Origin: Akkermansia muciniphila | Lineage (GTDB): Bacteria; Verrucomicrobiota; Verrucomicrobiia; Verrucomicrobiales; DEV007 | Reading direction: 5' to 3' | Assembly: GCA_945883495.1 (NCBI GenBank) | Contig: CAMCXS010000039.1 | Location: 1-54,527 of the forward strand | DNA length: 54,527 bases | Part shown: positions 43,552 to 53,278 of the stretch, piece by piece | Layout: every line of letters begins with the position of its first letter | Numbering within the stretch: the first letter of the stretch is position 1 | Program-made: the position numbers and the translations under genes | Notes under the pieces: model-generated | Database searches by the model: none | The model's input: the letters and a program-made list of their open reading frames with translations, nothing else | What the model was told of the DNA's origin: nothing

Positions 43552-44160
43552 TCAGCCGTCTAGATATTTCTGAAGATCTTCCTTCAATTGGGCGCGAGCC
43601 CGGAACAAAACGCTCTTCACCGCAGGAAGCGACAAACCGAGAATCTCCCCGATTTCTTCATAGGCCATCTCCTGGTAGCGGCGCAGAACCACCGCCATCC
43701 GTTGTTTCTCCGGCAATCGCTGAATCGCAGCGTCTACCGCGGTCTCCAGCTCCGCGTGCAAGGCGAACTCATCCGGCTTCATCTCGCCATCCACAGAGAG
43801 CGTGCCGAAGTTTTCCTCCTCCCGCTCCTCCAAGGAAACCGCAGGCTTGCGTTGTCGACGTCGGATCTCGTTGAACACCAAGTTCCGCGTGATTGTGAAC
43901 AACCAGGTCGTGAACTTGGCCGTGGGCTGGTAGCGCGGAGCGGAGCGCCAGACACGGACGAACACCTGCTGCGCGACGTCTTCCGCTTCCGTGGCGTTCC
44001 CGAGCATCTTCGCCACGGTCCCCAAGACCGCGTGCTGATGGATTTCCACGAGCTCCGCGAACGCGACCTCATCCCCTTCGGCGATCCGGCGCATCAGGAC
44101 CAAGTCCCGATCGTCGTCGCTTCCGGAGGCTGGCGCGGCCGGATTGCTGGTCTCCATCAT
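43552..44160 (-). CDS. ECF-type RNA polymerase sigma factor
   Basis: Region 2 is at about 25-95 (AFAELVEIHQHAVLG, EDVAQQVFVRVWRSAPRY, FTTWLFTITRNLVFNEIRRR) and region 4 at about 140-198 (RLPEKQRMAVVLRRYQEMAYEEIGEILGLSLPAVKSVLFRARAQL). The linker is acidic (EEREEENFG). The protein is a normal-length ECF sigma of 202 residues. No zinc-finger anti-sigma gene follows; the next gene downstream is the Nudix gene. Divergent to menF, with a 110-base intergenic gap that may hold promoters for both. Confidence 0.95.
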   Translation of the reverse strand: MMETSNPAAPASGSDDDRDLVLMRRIAEGDEVAFAELVEIHQHAVLGTVAKMLGNATEAEDVAQQVFVRVWRSAPRYQPTAKFTTWLFTITRNLVFNEIRRRQRKPAVSLEEREEENFGTLSVDGEMKPDEFALHAELETAVDAAIQRLPEKQRMAVVLRRYQEMAYEEIGEILGLSLPAVKSVLFRARAQLKEDLQKYLDG

Positions 44161-44270
44161 ACAGGGGTTCGCTCAAGAAACGGTTCTCCCTCTAAACCAA
44201 ACCGGGAGATTCTACGAGTTCCGGATCTTGAGAATTCCACCATCCGTAACTAGGGTCGGAGTTTGATCGA

Positions 44271-45278
44271 GTGAAGGACTACGCCTTTTTAAAAACTGAC
44301 TCCGGTCAGATCGTTTCCGGCTTCGGTCCGTTCACCAGCCGGACCGAGCCCCCGGAGAGCGGGGTGGCATTTTATTGCAACGACTTCGATCTCGGGGACG
44401 CGATGCCGTGGAAGGTCCCAACGCAGTGGGGGATGTCCCCTGATTTGACCACGGTTCGCGCGAGCCTCAATGGAGCCCGACACCCCGACATCCGGTGGGA
44501 GCCCCCTGATCAAGGCCCGTTCGCCACGATTTACGAAGCTATCATGCGGGAAATTCTCGATGGCGAGATGACCAAGTCCGTCCCAGTCTTCACCGAGCGC
44601 GGGGCACTGCAATCGGGGGCGATCGACTCTTTGATCCCGAATCTTGATCACTTGCCGGCTTCCTTGTTCGGCTACGGCTTCCGCGAGGGCGATGCGGGGT
44701 TGATTGGAGCCACCCCCGAGCTGCTGCTATCGGTGCACGGCCGCCATCTCGAAACGATGGCCCTGGCCGGGACGACTTCCGTGGAGCAAGCCGAGGCATT
44801 CGAAGCGGATCCAAAGGAGATCGCCGAACATGAATTCGTCGCCGAATACCTTGTGCATAAATTGCAACCGCTTGGCCACGTGCGCCGTGATGATCGGCAG
44901 CTTCTGACGCTGGGGACCATTGCCCACTTTCTGTCCTCCATTCACGTGGAGCTCCTCGAGCCACCGGACTTGAATTCCCTGATCCGTCTGATGCACCCAA
45001 CCCCAGCGCTCGGTGCCTTGCCGCGCACGCCGCCTATGCTGGATAAGTTGCGGGGCTATCGCGCTCAGTTGGGAGCGCCGGCGAGGTTTGGGGCGCCGTT
45101 CGGTGCTTGGGTGAACGGTAGCTTTCACGCCGTGGTCGCCATCCGGCATGTCAGTTGGTCTGCGAATCGCGTCTTTCTCCCCGTGGGCTGCGGGGTAATT
45201 GCCGCGAGTGTCTTGGAGAAAGAATGGCGCGAATTGGCCTTGAAGCGGAGCTCGGTGAAGCGGTTGCTCGGCCTGTGA
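44271..45278 (+). CDS. menF: Isochorismate synthase MenF
   Basis: MenF converts chorismate to isochorismate, the first committed step of menaquinone synthesis. The 335-residue protein is a compact chorismate-utilising domain: FREGDAGLIGATPELLLSVHG, LETMALAGTTSVEQAEAF, EFVAEYLVHKL, LMHPTPALGALPRTP and RFGAPFGAWVNGSFHAVVAIRH. The start is GTG 44271 (VKDYAFLKTD). Its position as first gene of menF-D-H-B-A separates it from other chorismate-binding enzymes. Its 3' end overlaps menD by 55 bases. Confidence 0.95.
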   Translation: MKDYAFLKTDSGQIVSGFGPFTSRTEPPESGVAFYCNDFDLGDAMPWKVPTQWGMSPDLTTVRASLNGARHPDIRWEPPDQGPFATIYEAIMREILDGEMTKSVPVFTERGALQSGAIDSLIPNLDHLPASLFGYGFREGDAGLIGATPELLLSVHGRHLETMALAGTTSVEQAEAFEADPKEIAEHEFVAEYLVHKLQPLGHVRRDDRQLLTLGTIAHFLSSIHVELLEPPDLNSLIRLMHPTPALGALPRTPPMLDKLRGYRAQLGAPARFGAPFGAWVNGSFHAVVAIRHVSWSANRVFLPVGCGVIAASVLEKEWRELALKRSSVKRLLGL

Positions 45279-46804
45279 CCGATAGCGAACAACTAGCGCG
45301 CGCCGTGATTGTGGCGTGCTTGCGGCGAGGTGTGGCCGAATTCGCCATTTGTCCCGGCTCTCGCGACAGTCCCCTCATTCTGGAAATCCTACGCTCTGGA
45401 CTGAAGTCGTTCCCGTTCGTTGATGAACGGAGTGCTTCGTTTTTCGCGTTGGGACGCGCCATCACCTTGAACCGGCCCGTTGCGGTAGTGACGACATCGG
45501 GAACCGCCGTGGCGGAACTGTATCCGGCCGTGGTGGAAGCGCTGTATCAAAGAGTGCCCTTGCTCTGCCTCACGGCGGATCGTCCGGCAGAATTTCGCGG
45601 CAGCGGAGCTCCCCAGGCGATCGAACAACGGGGATTATTCTGCCTCTACGCAGTGGAGAGTTGGGACGTAAGCGGGGGCCGGGTCGATCTCAATCGATGG
45701 GCATGCGATGGGCCCGCCCACCTGAATGTCTGCTTCAGCGATCCGTTGCTGAGTGGACCGGGCGTCTCCATGCCACCGATCGATGAGATTCCCGTCGTGC
45801 CGCCGAAGCGAAAGCAGAAGCGGAGTGCGATGGAGATTCCGCACCCGGATCTCGTGATCCTCGGGGCGATTGCCGAGCAGGATCGGGAGCGGGTTTTAAA
45901 GAAGATCGCGAAATGGAGTTGCCCCATCCTGGCCGATGCCATGAGCGGTTTGCGGGAAGCGCCGGCGCTTCAAAAGTGGATGATTCAAGGCGGCGAACGG
46001 GCGTTGCGCGCTCATCCGGTCCGTTCCGTCTTGCGAATCGGCACCGTGCCGACCTTCCGGTTCTGGCGCGATTTGGAGAACCGGCCAGAAATCTCCGTTT
46101 GGTCGGTCGAATGCCACGGGTTCCGGGGGTTGGGCCGGGATTGTTATGTGCTGCCGGGCTTGGATGGATTGACATTCGCTCCGCCCACCGAGCCGAAAAG
46201 GATGCCGGAGACGGATCGCGCCACCGCGCAGCGTCTTGAGGAGGCTCTTGCCAAGCACGCCCGCTCGGAACCGGCTTTGGTGCGTTCCCTGGCCAGCCAA
46301 ATCCCTTCGGGTGCGCGGGTCTTTTTGGGCAACAGCTTGCCAGTGCGGGAATGGAACATGGCGGCCGCCTACGCCGATTCCAGGCACTCGGTTTGGGCGA
46401 ACCGGGGTGCCAACGGGATCGATGGCAATCTCTCCACTTTCTTCGGTTGGGGGGCCGATCACGACGAGAGCTGGGGGATTTTTGGCGATCTCACGACGAT
46501 CTACGACCTCAACGCACCATGGATTCTTCCTCATCTTCCGGGCTCCAAACGCCGGATTGTGGTGCTGAACAACGAAGGCGGCCGGATTTTCGCTCGCCTC
46601 CCCGGATTCAATCAGATCCCGGAGCCATTCAAAATTTACACAGAAAGCCGGCATTCCCTGCGGTTCGGTGCTTGGGCGGATTTTTGGGGCCTGCCGCACG
46701 TGGAATGGCGCGGTGGTCCGTTGCCGAAGTTGCCGGATCAGGTCGTGATTGAGGCCATCCCGGACAACGCGGAGACCGAACAATTCTGGGAGACCATGGG
46801 ATGA
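45224..46804 (+). CDS. menD: SEPHCHC synthase MenD
   Basis: MenD is a thiamine-diphosphate enzyme that joins 2-oxoglutarate-derived semialdehyde to isochorismate. It shows [17 protein letters not shown], the cofactor Glu in [62 protein letters not shown] and the ThDP-Mg motif [11 protein letters not shown]...[11 protein letters not shown]. The 526 residues are typical. I chose ATG 45224 ([11 protein letters not shown]), preceded by GGAGAAAG; the frame upstream lies inside menF. The stop overlaps the menH start (ATGA). Confidence 0.97.
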   Translation: MARIGLEAELGEAVARPVTDSEQLARAVIVACLRRGVAEFAICPGSRDSPLILEILRSGLKSFPFVDERSASFFALGRAITLNRPVAVVTTSGTAVAELYPAVVEALYQRVPLLCLTADRPAEFRGSGAPQAIEQRGLFCLYAVESWDVSGGRVDLNRWACDGPAHLNVCFSDPLLSGPGVSMPPIDEIPVVPPKRKQKRSAMEIPHPDLVILGAIAEQDRERVLKKIAKWSCPILADAMSGLREAPALQKWMIQGGERALRAHPVRSVLRIGTVPTFRFWRDLENRPEISVWSVECHGFRGLGRDCYVLPGLDGLTFAPPTEPKRMPETDRATAQRLEEALAKHARSEPALVRSLASQIPSGARVFLGNSLPVREWNMAAAYADSRHSVWANRGANGIDGNLSTFFGWGADHDESWGIFGDLTTIYDLNAPWILPHLPGSKRRIVVLNNEGGRIFARLPGFNQIPEPFKIYTESRHSLRFGAWADFWGLPHVEWRGGPLPKLPDQVVIEAIPDNAETEQFWETMG

Positions 46805-47505
46805 TTTGGGCGCTGCATGGGAATCTGGGTTCGCCGGACGACTGGTCCGCCTTCACCGCTGTCCTTGGAGAAGAGGTGGTGCCCCCAATCCTTTGGGAGC
46901 CCAAGCCCGAGCCGTTTTCCGCTTGGGCGCGGAATTTCAACGACGAGGTTCGCCGCCAGGACCCCAAGCCCATTGTGATCGGCTATTCGCTCGGCGGGCG
47001 GCTGGCGATGCACGCGGTGACCGCGCCAAATGCTCCGTGGAAGGCTGCCATCTTTGTCTCGGCGCATCCCGGACTGGGAGACCGCGGCGCTCGTGCATTC
47101 CGTGTCGATTCGGATCGGCAATGGACGGACCTCCTGCGATCTGGCTCGAAGGATGCCTTTCTCGAACGCTGGAATGCTCAGGCGACGTTGCAGGGCGAAC
47201 CGGTCTCCGGCCGCCAGGCGGAGGTGGTGGGGCGCTATTCCGAGGCCATCGCGGAAGCGTTCCACGTTTGGTCTTTGGGAAACCAGAAGGACCTGCGCTC
47301 GTCCTTGGCGGACTGCCATATTCCGCAACTTTGGGTCGCCGGCGCCGAGGACCGGAAATTTGCCGGTCTCATGCGGGAAGCGGCGGCCCATGTCCCGTCC
47401 GCTTCGTATGCAGAGATCGAGGCAAGCGGGCATCGAGTTCCCTTGCGCAATCCTTCGGGCTTGGCAGAATGCGTCCGCCGCTTCCTCGCCTCCCTTTCCC
47501 TTTAA
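46801..47505 (+). CDS. menH: SHCHC synthase MenH (alpha/beta hydrolase)
   Basis: MenH eliminates pyruvate from SEPHCHC to give SHCHC. The alpha/beta-hydrolase nucleophile elbow is GYSLGGR (Ser near residue 63), the oxyanion region is [13 protein letters not shown], and the catalytic His lies in [11 protein letters not shown]. The 234 residues are slightly short but complete. Assignment rests on the men operon position (ATGA overlap with menD, 5 bases before menB) as much as on sequence, because the fold is common. Confidence 0.9.
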   Translation: MIWALHGNLGSPDDWSAFTAVLGEEVVPPILWEPKPEPFSAWARNFNDEVRRQDPKPIVIGYSLGGRLAMHAVTAPNAPWKAAIFVSAHPGLGDRGARAFRVDSDRQWTDLLRSGSKDAFLERWNAQATLQGEPVSGRQAEVVGRYSEAIAEAFHVWSLGNQKDLRSSLADCHIPQLWVAGAEDRKFAGLMREAAAHVPSASYAEIEASGHRVPLRNPSGLAECVRRFLASLSL

Positions 47506-47510
47506 ACACC

Positions 47511-48323
47511 ATGTGGACTACCGCCGCGACCTTCACTGATCTCCTCTACGAAAAGACTTCGGACGGGATCGCCAAGATCACCATCAACCGTCCCGAGGTC
47601 CGCAACGCCTTCCGGCCGCTGACAGTCAAGGAGCTGCTGATCGCCTTGGAATTGGCTCACGAAGACCCGTCCGTCGGGGTGATCATCCTGACCGGCGCCG
47701 GCGACAAAGCGTTCTGCTCCGGCGGCGACCAGAAAGTCCGCGGAGAAGCCGGCTACGTGGGCGAGGATGGAGTTCCGCGTCTGAATATCCTCGACGTCCA
47801 GAAGAAGATCCGCAGCTTGCCCAAACCAGTCATCGCCATGGTGGCGGGGTATGCGATCGGCGGCGGCCACGTGCTCCACGTCGTCTGCGACCTGACGATT
47901 GCCGCAGAGAACGCCCGGTTCGGGCAAACCGGCCCCAAGGTCGGCTCCTTTGATGGAGGACTCGGCTCCAGCTACTTGGCACGCATTGTCGGGCAGAAGA
48001 AGGCTCGGGAAATCTGGTATCTCTGCCGCCAATACGACGCCCAACAAGCTCTGGAAATGGGCTTGGTGAACACGGTGGTTCCGCTGGAGCGCTTGGAGGA
48101 AGAGACCGTCACCTGGGCGCGTGAAATTCTTCAGCATTCACCCCTGGCGCTCCGTTGCCTCAAGGCAGCGCTCAACGCGGACTGCGACGGTCAGATTGGA
48201 CTTCTCGATTTGGCCGGAAATGCCACGCTGCTCTACTACATGAGCGAGGAAGCGCAGGAGGGGAAACAAGCCTTTCTCGAGAAGCGAGCACCGGACTTCA
48301 GCAAGTTCCCACGCGTCCCGTGA
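47511..48323 (+). CDS. menB: 1,4-dihydroxy-2-naphthoyl-CoA synthase MenB
   Basis: MenB is a crotonase-fold enzyme that cyclises o-succinylbenzoyl-CoA. Conserved elements are [56 protein letters not shown], and [21 protein letters not shown], which is diagnostic for MenB within the crotonase family. Length 270 is normal. I chose ATG 47511 ([16 protein letters not shown]); the upstream extension of the frame lies inside menD and menH. Its stop overlaps the menA GTG (GTGA). Confidence 0.97.
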   Translation: MWTTAATFTDLLYEKTSDGIAKITINRPEVRNAFRPLTVKELLIALELAHEDPSVGVIILTGAGDKAFCSGGDQKVRGEAGYVGEDGVPRLNILDVQKKIRSLPKPVIAMVAGYAIGGGHVLHVVCDLTIAAENARFGQTGPKVGSFDGGLGSSYLARIVGQKKAREIWYLCRQYDAQQALEMGLVNTVVPLERLEEETVTWAREILQHSPLALRCLKAALNADCDGQIGLLDLAGNATLLYYMSEEAQEGKQAFLEKRAPDFSKFPRVP

Positions 48324-49195
48324 AGTCCTGGATTCTGGCCGCGCGCCCGAAGACGTTGCCTGCAGCCATCGTTCCGGTCTGGTTGGGGACGATGCTGGCC
48401 TGGTACGATTCAGGAACGGTGTCGATCTGGCTCGCTGTCGCCACCATCGTCAGCACGATCTGCATTCAGATTGCCACGAATCTGTTCAACGACGCACTCG
48501 ATGCGCAAAAGGGGGCGGACACCGAGCGGAGGCTGGGACCGGTGCGGGTCACGGCTTCCGGCAAGCTTCCGGTGCGCGCGGTGCTACTGGGCGGGGTGGG
48601 GTTCTGTGGATTAGCGGCACTCTTCGGGCTGCCGTTGATCGCGGCGCGGGGCCCCGTGATTTTGGGGATCGGCGTCGTCTCGTTGCTCCTGGCCTACGCC
48701 TACACCGGAGGTCCCTATCCGTTGGCCTATCGCGGAATGGGCGAGCTGTTCGTGATTCTCTTCTTCGGCTTCGTGGCCACCCTTGGTAGTTACTTCGTGC
48801 AGACGGGGCAAATGGCCGCCATGTCTGGCTGGATGCTGGCGCTGCAAGTCGGTCTCCTCAGCTCCGCGTTGATCGCCATCAACAACCTCCGCGACGCCGC
48901 GGAGGACGCCACCACGGGCAAACGGACCCTCGCGGTGAGGTGGGGGACAACGTTCGGTCGCGTCGAAATCACCTTGTTCTGCCTATTGCCACTGCTGCTC
49001 GGGTTCGTGGCTTGGGGCTTTGCCAGCACGGTGGCATGGTTGCCTTTCGGGCATCTTCCGGTGGCACTGATCATTTGCCGGGGAGTCTGGACTCAGCCAC
49101 CAAGCCGGGCCTACAATCGGTTTCTCGCTCTCGGAGGCGTCCAGCTCCTGACGTTTGCCGTGCTTCTGACGGCCGCGCTGCTCCAATCGAAATGA
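48320..49195 (+). CDS. menA: 1,4-dihydroxy-2-naphthoate polyprenyltransferase MenA
   Basis: MenA attaches the polyprenyl tail to DHNA in the membrane. The UbiA-family signatures are both present: [18 protein letters not shown] and [20 protein letters not shown], whose Asp residues bind Mg-prenyl diphosphate. About eight hydrophobic segments follow the start [16 protein letters not shown]. The start is GTG 48320, overlapping the menB stop as GTGA; the frame upstream is inside menB. It ends the cluster; menC and menE are absent from the window, as are the methyltransferase genes. Confidence 0.96.
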   Translation: MKSWILAARPKTLPAAIVPVWLGTMLAWYDSGTVSIWLAVATIVSTICIQIATNLFNDALDAQKGADTERRLGPVRVTASGKLPVRAVLLGGVGFCGLAALFGLPLIAARGPVILGIGVVSLLLAYAYTGGPYPLAYRGMGELFVILFFGFVATLGSYFVQTGQMAAMSGWMLALQVGLLSSALIAINNLRDAAEDATTGKRTLAVRWGTTFGRVEITLFCLLPLLLGFVAWGFASTVAWLPFGHLPVALIICRGVWTQPPSRAYNRFLALGGVQLLTFAVLLTAALLQSK

Positions 49196-49271
49196 TCAGC
49201 TCTAGACCATCGCGCTTCTGAGTTCGCGTGAGTTGATCCCATTCCCGCATCTAAGCGAGGGACAGAAACCA

Positions 49272-49313
49272 CCTCCGAGGCGGAACGAACCACCTCCCAG
49301 GCGGAGTTGATCC
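49272..49313. repeat. Two-unit copy of the 21-bp repeat family R1
   Basis: One unit (49272-49292) differs from the R1 unit at 1-231 by a single base, and a second more decayed unit (CCTCCCAGGCGGAG) follows in phase. It sits in the 230-base gap between menA and the beta-helix gene, 49 kb from the first array, showing that the unit is dispersed in the genome. I see nothing else of note in 49196-49423. Confidence 0.9.
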
Positions 49314-49423
49314 GGAAGAATCATAGAGGCCATCTCCTTGATCAGGACCTGCTCAGCGGCAACCATCTCCGTCCAATGAGCACCGCTCATTGGGAAAGCT
49401 CCACGTTGAGATCAAGCGAAACG

Positions 49424-50932
49424 ATGAAGCAAACCATCACCCGAACCCTCGTGGGAGCGGTGGCGCTCGCCGTGGCCACTACCCCCGCAGCCGAAACCGA
49501 AGTCACGCCGCACCCGGTGCCTTGGGAGTTCGCATCGGCCCGCTACGGTGTCACGGTCAATGGTAAGCCCGTTACGGTGTTCTTCGCTGCGATGAACCTG
49601 CATTTCGCGAGCTTCGACTTCACCGGCCAGGCAGAGGTACAGGTCACGATCAACGAGACCGATTACAACCGCAGCGATGGCAAGACTTACCTCAAACCGG
49701 ATGAGTTCTGGCAGGGCAACGCAGTCGTTCGTCCATTGGCGCGCGGCATCCAGCCGACAACGGACGGGCGCAAGGTGAGCTTTAGCGTCACCCAGCCCGG
49801 CCAATATTCCATCGAACGTCCCGGCACGGGCCACTTTGAAGACGAAGTTCTATTTCTTTTTGCCAATCCAACGGAGAAAGACATTCCGCGGCCCGACGAC
49901 GCGAAGGTCATTTGGCTCGGTGCGGGCACGCACCAGCGAACCGTCGATCTCACGAGTGGCCAGACCCTGTATCTAGCGCCCGGCGCTGTGCTCTATGGAG
50001 CCATCAATATCTGGGACGCGGAGAACGTGCGCATCAGCGGGAGAGGCACGGTGGTCTACAATGGACCCAATGCGCGGAACTTCGATTCCGGTTGGATGAG
50101 CCGGCCAAACTGGCATCCGCTCACCACGCACAATGTGAAGCACCTCGCCGTGGATGGCGTCACTTTCGTCAACCGCGCACGCACCTGGAGCCTTCAGTTC
50201 CGCGGCACCACGGATTCAACCTTCGACAACATCAAGGTGATCGCCTCCACGCCGGAGAATCTCAACTGCGATGGCATGGATTGGTATGGCGGCGGGCGCG
50301 CCGTGGTGCGCGATAGTTTCTTCCGCACGGCTGACGATATCTTTGCCGTGCATCCTGAACAGGCCAGCATTGCTCTGCGTGTGGATCGTGGCGGTGGTGG
50401 ACATCTGCCTGGAGCGCCACATACGAAGACTCCGCCGACGCGCGGTGAGTTTCATGGGCTCAAGGTCGAGCGCTGTATCTTCTGGCCCACCGTAGCAAAC
50501 ATCTTCCGCGCTGGATGGAACAATCAGTCGCTCACCACGAGTGATGTCATCATCCGCGATTGTGATGTGATCCACTCGCGCGAATTGCGGGAGAAACCGT
50601 GGATGGGAGCCGACTGGGCGCTGTTTACCACCGTGATTCCTGACGGCAGCGGCGTCTGCGAGCATCGCGACTATCTCTTTGAAGAAATCCGTATCGAACA
50701 CCCCTTCGCCCTGCTGGGCGTGAACTGGCCGGAGGCGACGCTGCGGAACTTTCAGTTCAAGAACATCCAGATCGCAGGCGCGGCCGGCAAGAGTTTGCTC
50801 AAAGCCAATGCGGATGGCATGACCTTCGACAACGTGCGCATCGGTGACCGAGCGGCAGAATCTCTGGACGACATCCACCTCACCATTGAGGGCGATGCCG
50901 AAAACCTCCGCTTCTCTCCTGCGGAGAAGTGA
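49424..50932 (+). CDS. Exported right-handed beta-helix glycosidase-like protein (GH28/GH49-like)
   Basis: After a signal peptide (TRTLVGAVALAVATTPAAE) residues about 25-155 form a beta-sandwich with SVTQPGQYSIERPGTGHFED and VLFLFANPTE, as in dextranase/isopullulanase relatives. Residues about 160-490 are a parallel beta-helix (LAPGAVLYGAINIWDAENVR, LAVDGVTFVNRARTWSLQF). The acidic residues of polygalacturonase-type clefts appear as NCDGMDWYGG (281-290) and RTADDIFAVH (301-310). It probably cleaves an extracellular polysaccharide; the polymer is unknown. Pectin would fit with uxaC in the same window, but that is inference. ATG 49424 was chosen for its signal peptide. Confidence 0.8.
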   Translation: MKQTITRTLVGAVALAVATTPAAETEVTPHPVPWEFASARYGVTVNGKPVTVFFAAMNLHFASFDFTGQAEVQVTINETDYNRSDGKTYLKPDEFWQGNAVVRPLARGIQPTTDGRKVSFSVTQPGQYSIERPGTGHFEDEVLFLFANPTEKDIPRPDDAKVIWLGAGTHQRTVDLTSGQTLYLAPGAVLYGAINIWDAENVRISGRGTVVYNGPNARNFDSGWMSRPNWHPLTTHNVKHLAVDGVTFVNRARTWSLQFRGTTDSTFDNIKVIASTPENLNCDGMDWYGGGRAVVRDSFFRTADDIFAVHPEQASIALRVDRGGGGHLPGAPHTKTPPTRGEFHGLKVERCIFWPTVANIFRAGWNNQSLTTSDVIIRDCDVIHSRELREKPWMGADWALFTTVIPDGSGVCEHRDYLFEEIRIEHPFALLGVNWPEATLRNFQFKNIQIAGAAGKSLLKANADGMTFDNVRIGDRAAESLDDIHLTIEGDAENLRFSPAEK

Positions 50933-50986
50933 GCGGCGATTCGCCAGCACCAGAAACAACGTCAACATCTCCTTCCCAGCTTTTGC

Positions 50987-52066
50987 ATGAAACACACCTT
51001 CCCACTCATCACCCTCCTCGCGCTTTCACTTAGCTCAGCGACCGCCGACACCGTCACCACCTTTGCCGGGACCGGCACCAAGGGCTTCTCTGGAGATGGC
51101 GGCCCGGCGACAAAGGCAGAATTGAACAATGTCTTCGGCGTCGCTCGCGGGCCGGACGGCTTTCTTTACCTTTGCGACATGGACAACGCTCGCGTCCGGC
51201 GAGTCGGTCCTGATGGCAAGATCGAAACGTTTGCGGGCAACGGCGTGCGTGGGCGTAAAGGCGATGGCGGCCCTGCCGACGAAGCCTCGTTGAACATGCC
51301 CTATGAGCTGGCTTGGGACCGGGCTGGCAATTTGTTCATCGTTGAGCTGGCCAACCATGCGGTGCGCCGTGTGGATGCAAAAACGCGCATCATCACCACC
51401 ATCGCTGGGTCGGGCAAACAAGGCTTCAGCGGCGATGGCGGACCCGCGACGGAGGCGCAGTTCAACCAACCGCACAGCCTCGCCTTCGATCCGGCCGGCG
51501 ATCTCTACGTCTGCGACATCATGAACCATCGCGTGCGCAAGATCGATATAAAGACCGGCATCATCTCGACCTGGAGCGGCACGGGGGAGGCGAACACCGC
51601 GCCCGATGGATCGCCCATCAGTGGTTCGCCGCTCCACGGTCCGCGTGCCCTCGCCTTTGGCTCGGATGGAAAATGCTATCTCGCCCTGCGTGAGGGCAAC
51701 GCATTGCTCCTTCTCGACCCGAAGGCGAACACGATCAAGCGAGTCGCTGGCACTGGCAAGTCCGGCTTCACCGGCAACGGAGGCCCCGCACTCGAAGCCA
51801 GGCTCGCGGGTCCAAAGGCGGTGGCTCTCGATGCCGAGGGCAACGTCTATCTGGCGGACACTGAGTCGCACTCCATCCGCTATCTCGACGTGAAAAAGGG
51901 CACGATCGAGGTCCTCGTCGGCAATGGCAAGAAAGGCGACGGCCCCGATGGCAAGGACCCGCTCAACTGCCAGCTCGCCCGTCCCCACGGCGTTTTCGTC
52001 GACCAAGACGGCTCCATCTTCATCGGCGACAGCGAGACACATCGCGTGCGGGTATGGCGGAAGTAA
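50987..52066 (+). CDS. Exported NHL-repeat beta-propeller protein
   Basis: A signal peptide (FPLITLLALSLSSATA) is followed by six NHL-type blades, each with the run GxxGFSGDGGPAxxA and DxxNHRVRK or close variants (FAGTGTKGFSGDGGPATKA, VCDIMNHRVRKID, VAGTGKSGFTGNGGPALEA, DSETHRVRVW). NHL propellers bind proteins or small ligands and a few are lyases. No catalytic residues can be assigned. It begins 54 bases after the beta-helix enzyme on the same strand and is probably co-transcribed and co-exported with it. Confidence 0.88.
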   Translation: MKHTFPLITLLALSLSSATADTVTTFAGTGTKGFSGDGGPATKAELNNVFGVARGPDGFLYLCDMDNARVRRVGPDGKIETFAGNGVRGRKGDGGPADEASLNMPYELAWDRAGNLFIVELANHAVRRVDAKTRIITTIAGSGKQGFSGDGGPATEAQFNQPHSLAFDPAGDLYVCDIMNHRVRKIDIKTGIISTWSGTGEANTAPDGSPISGSPLHGPRALAFGSDGKCYLALREGNALLLLDPKANTIKRVAGTGKSGFTGNGGPALEARLAGPKAVALDAEGNVYLADTESHSIRYLDVKKGTIEVLVGNGKKGDGPDGKDPLNCQLARPHGVFVDQDGSIFIGDSETHRVRVWRK

Positions 52067-52191
52067 GGTTGTGGCACAGACCTTAGCCACCCTCCCGCGG
52101 GATGCGCGAAAAATGAACCCCCACCATTCCACGCCGACAGGCGCCTCGTGAGCGGGCGGGGAACGGTATCGGCAGATCCCTGTCGGTTTAA

Positions 52192-52210
52192 TTAGGCCCG
52201 TCGGGCCTAA
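52192..52210. terminator. Perfect hairpin TTAGGCCCG/CGGGCCTAA
   Basis: A 9-base perfect inverted repeat with a single central base, followed on the plus strand by AAAAGG and preceded by TTTAA. It can terminate transcription from either side: from the NHL gene on the left or the DUF6261-like gene on the right. Confidence 0.6.
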
Positions 52211-52265
52211 AAGGCAGGCAAAACGAGTGACAAAGAGTCAGGCTCTCCTCCCCGCCGCTGGGAAG

Positions 52266-52288
52266 CTCCACGATGAACAGTCGTGGAG
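52266..52288. other. Second intergenic hairpin CTCCACGA/TCGTGGAG
   Basis: An 8-bp perfect stem with a 7-base loop (TGAACAG) but no T tract. With the hairpin at 52192 it fills much of the 305-base gap 52067-52371. It may be a terminator part or a repeat remnant. I see no gene in this gap. Confidence 0.5.
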
Positions 52289-52315
52289 GGGGGGCGGGAT
52301 CGACCCGCACCTCAA

Positions 52316-52353
52316 GTTGGACCTGTGCTCCGACTGAACGAAGCAACCTACGG
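52316..52353. repeat. Shortened copy of hairpin repeat H
   Basis: GTTGGACCTGTGCTCCGAC (52316-52334) matches the left arm of the hairpin at 53603-53677 at 18 of 19 bases, and CAACCTACGG (52344-52353) matches the end of its right arm. The centre is deleted. It lies just after the stop of the DUF6261-like gene. Confidence 0.7.
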
Positions 52354-52371
52354 AGTTGCCGTCTGACGCCC

Positions 52372-53139
52372 TCAGCTGGATAGCTCCGCCTTCTTCCCGG
52401 CCGCCTTCTTCTCGCGCTTGGCCGCGGTCGTGTCCCGCAGTTTGGCGAGGGAAGAAAGGGCGACGAGTTCGGCGCGCAGGCCGCGAAAGATTTCGGCGTG
52501 ACGGCTTTCGCTGCCGAGGCGGTTGGCGGCCCAAGCGAGGTTTTCGAGGAGGATGCGGAGGGTTTCGTTGTAGTCGCGGCGGATGTCCTTGAGCCCACGT
52601 GGTGCTGGGGCCGTGCGTTCGTATTCGTCGAAGGTCTTGTCGGCGATCTCGAATGCGCTTTCGGCGGAGGCCAAGGCGTTGACCCACTCTGTCAAGCCCG
52701 CATCAGCGACGGCCTTCTGGACGCCCGGTTCGGCGAGATCGGTGAGGAGCTGCTGCAAGTGGGCGGTGTTTTCGCCGTAGATCAGATGCTGAAAGCCGGC
52801 GGGGCGACGGTCGAGCACTTCTTGGACGATGGCGGAAGCGGCGCGGACGGATTCACTTTCCGGATCTTCTCTGGCGATCCGGGTCATCTCATAGAGCCGC
52901 ACCTTCAGTCGGTCCCGCTTCTTGTCCGCCTCGGACTTCTGGTCGGCCAACGGGTTGCCCGGCAACCGGCCGATGCGTTGTCCCAGTTCCTGATTCAACT
53001 CGGCTAGGCGGCCGGATAGCAGCGAGAACATCTCCCCTGGGGCAAAACCGGTGAGGAGCTCGACGGATTTGGCGCCGAAGTTGAAGAGGTGGTCTTCGGA
53101 AAAATTGCGGATATCGAAAGACGGGGTGGTGAACAGCAT
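52372..53139 (-). CDS. DUF6261-like helical protein
   Basis: The 255-residue product is all helical and hydrophilic, with no signal peptide. The end of the helical region, ADAGLTEWVNALASAESAF, then RGLKDIRRDYNETL, resembles DUF6261 proteins, known mainly from Bacteroidota and without known function. The C-terminus is Lys/Ala-rich (KREKKAAGKKAELSS). I placed the start at ATG 53139 (MLFTTPSFDIRNF). The frame stays open for another 147 codons only because the 42-bp array upstream is a multiple of three, and I consider that part untranslated. Gene plus array are bracketed by two copies of a hairpin repeat. Confidence 0.65.
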   Translation of the reverse strand: MLFTTPSFDIRNFSEDHLFNFGAKSVELLTGFAPGEMFSLLSGRLAELNQELGQRIGRLPGNPLADQKSEADKKRDRLKVRLYEMTRIAREDPESESVRAASAIVQEVLDRRPAGFQHLIYGENTAHLQQLLTDLAEPGVQKAVADAGLTEWVNALASAESAFEIADKTFDEYERTAPAPRGLKDIRRDYNETLRILLENLAWAANRLGSESRHAEIFRGLRAELVALSSLAKLRDTTAAKREKKAAGKKAELSS

Positions 53140-53278
53140 GGGGAAGCTGGGCTGATGGTGAGTTGGATTGCGGCGGACCTTCCTTTGCGTTGGGGGGAAT
53201 GACAATGCGTTTTTGAGTGAACTGTTAGGATTGGGCCTTCCCTCTCCCGTGCACGGCGCCGGACAAGCCAGAATCAGC

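Noticed and set aside
46749-47510. N-terminal extension of menB
   Set aside because: This frame overlaps the end of menD and all of menH. Homology to MenB begins only at ATG 47511.
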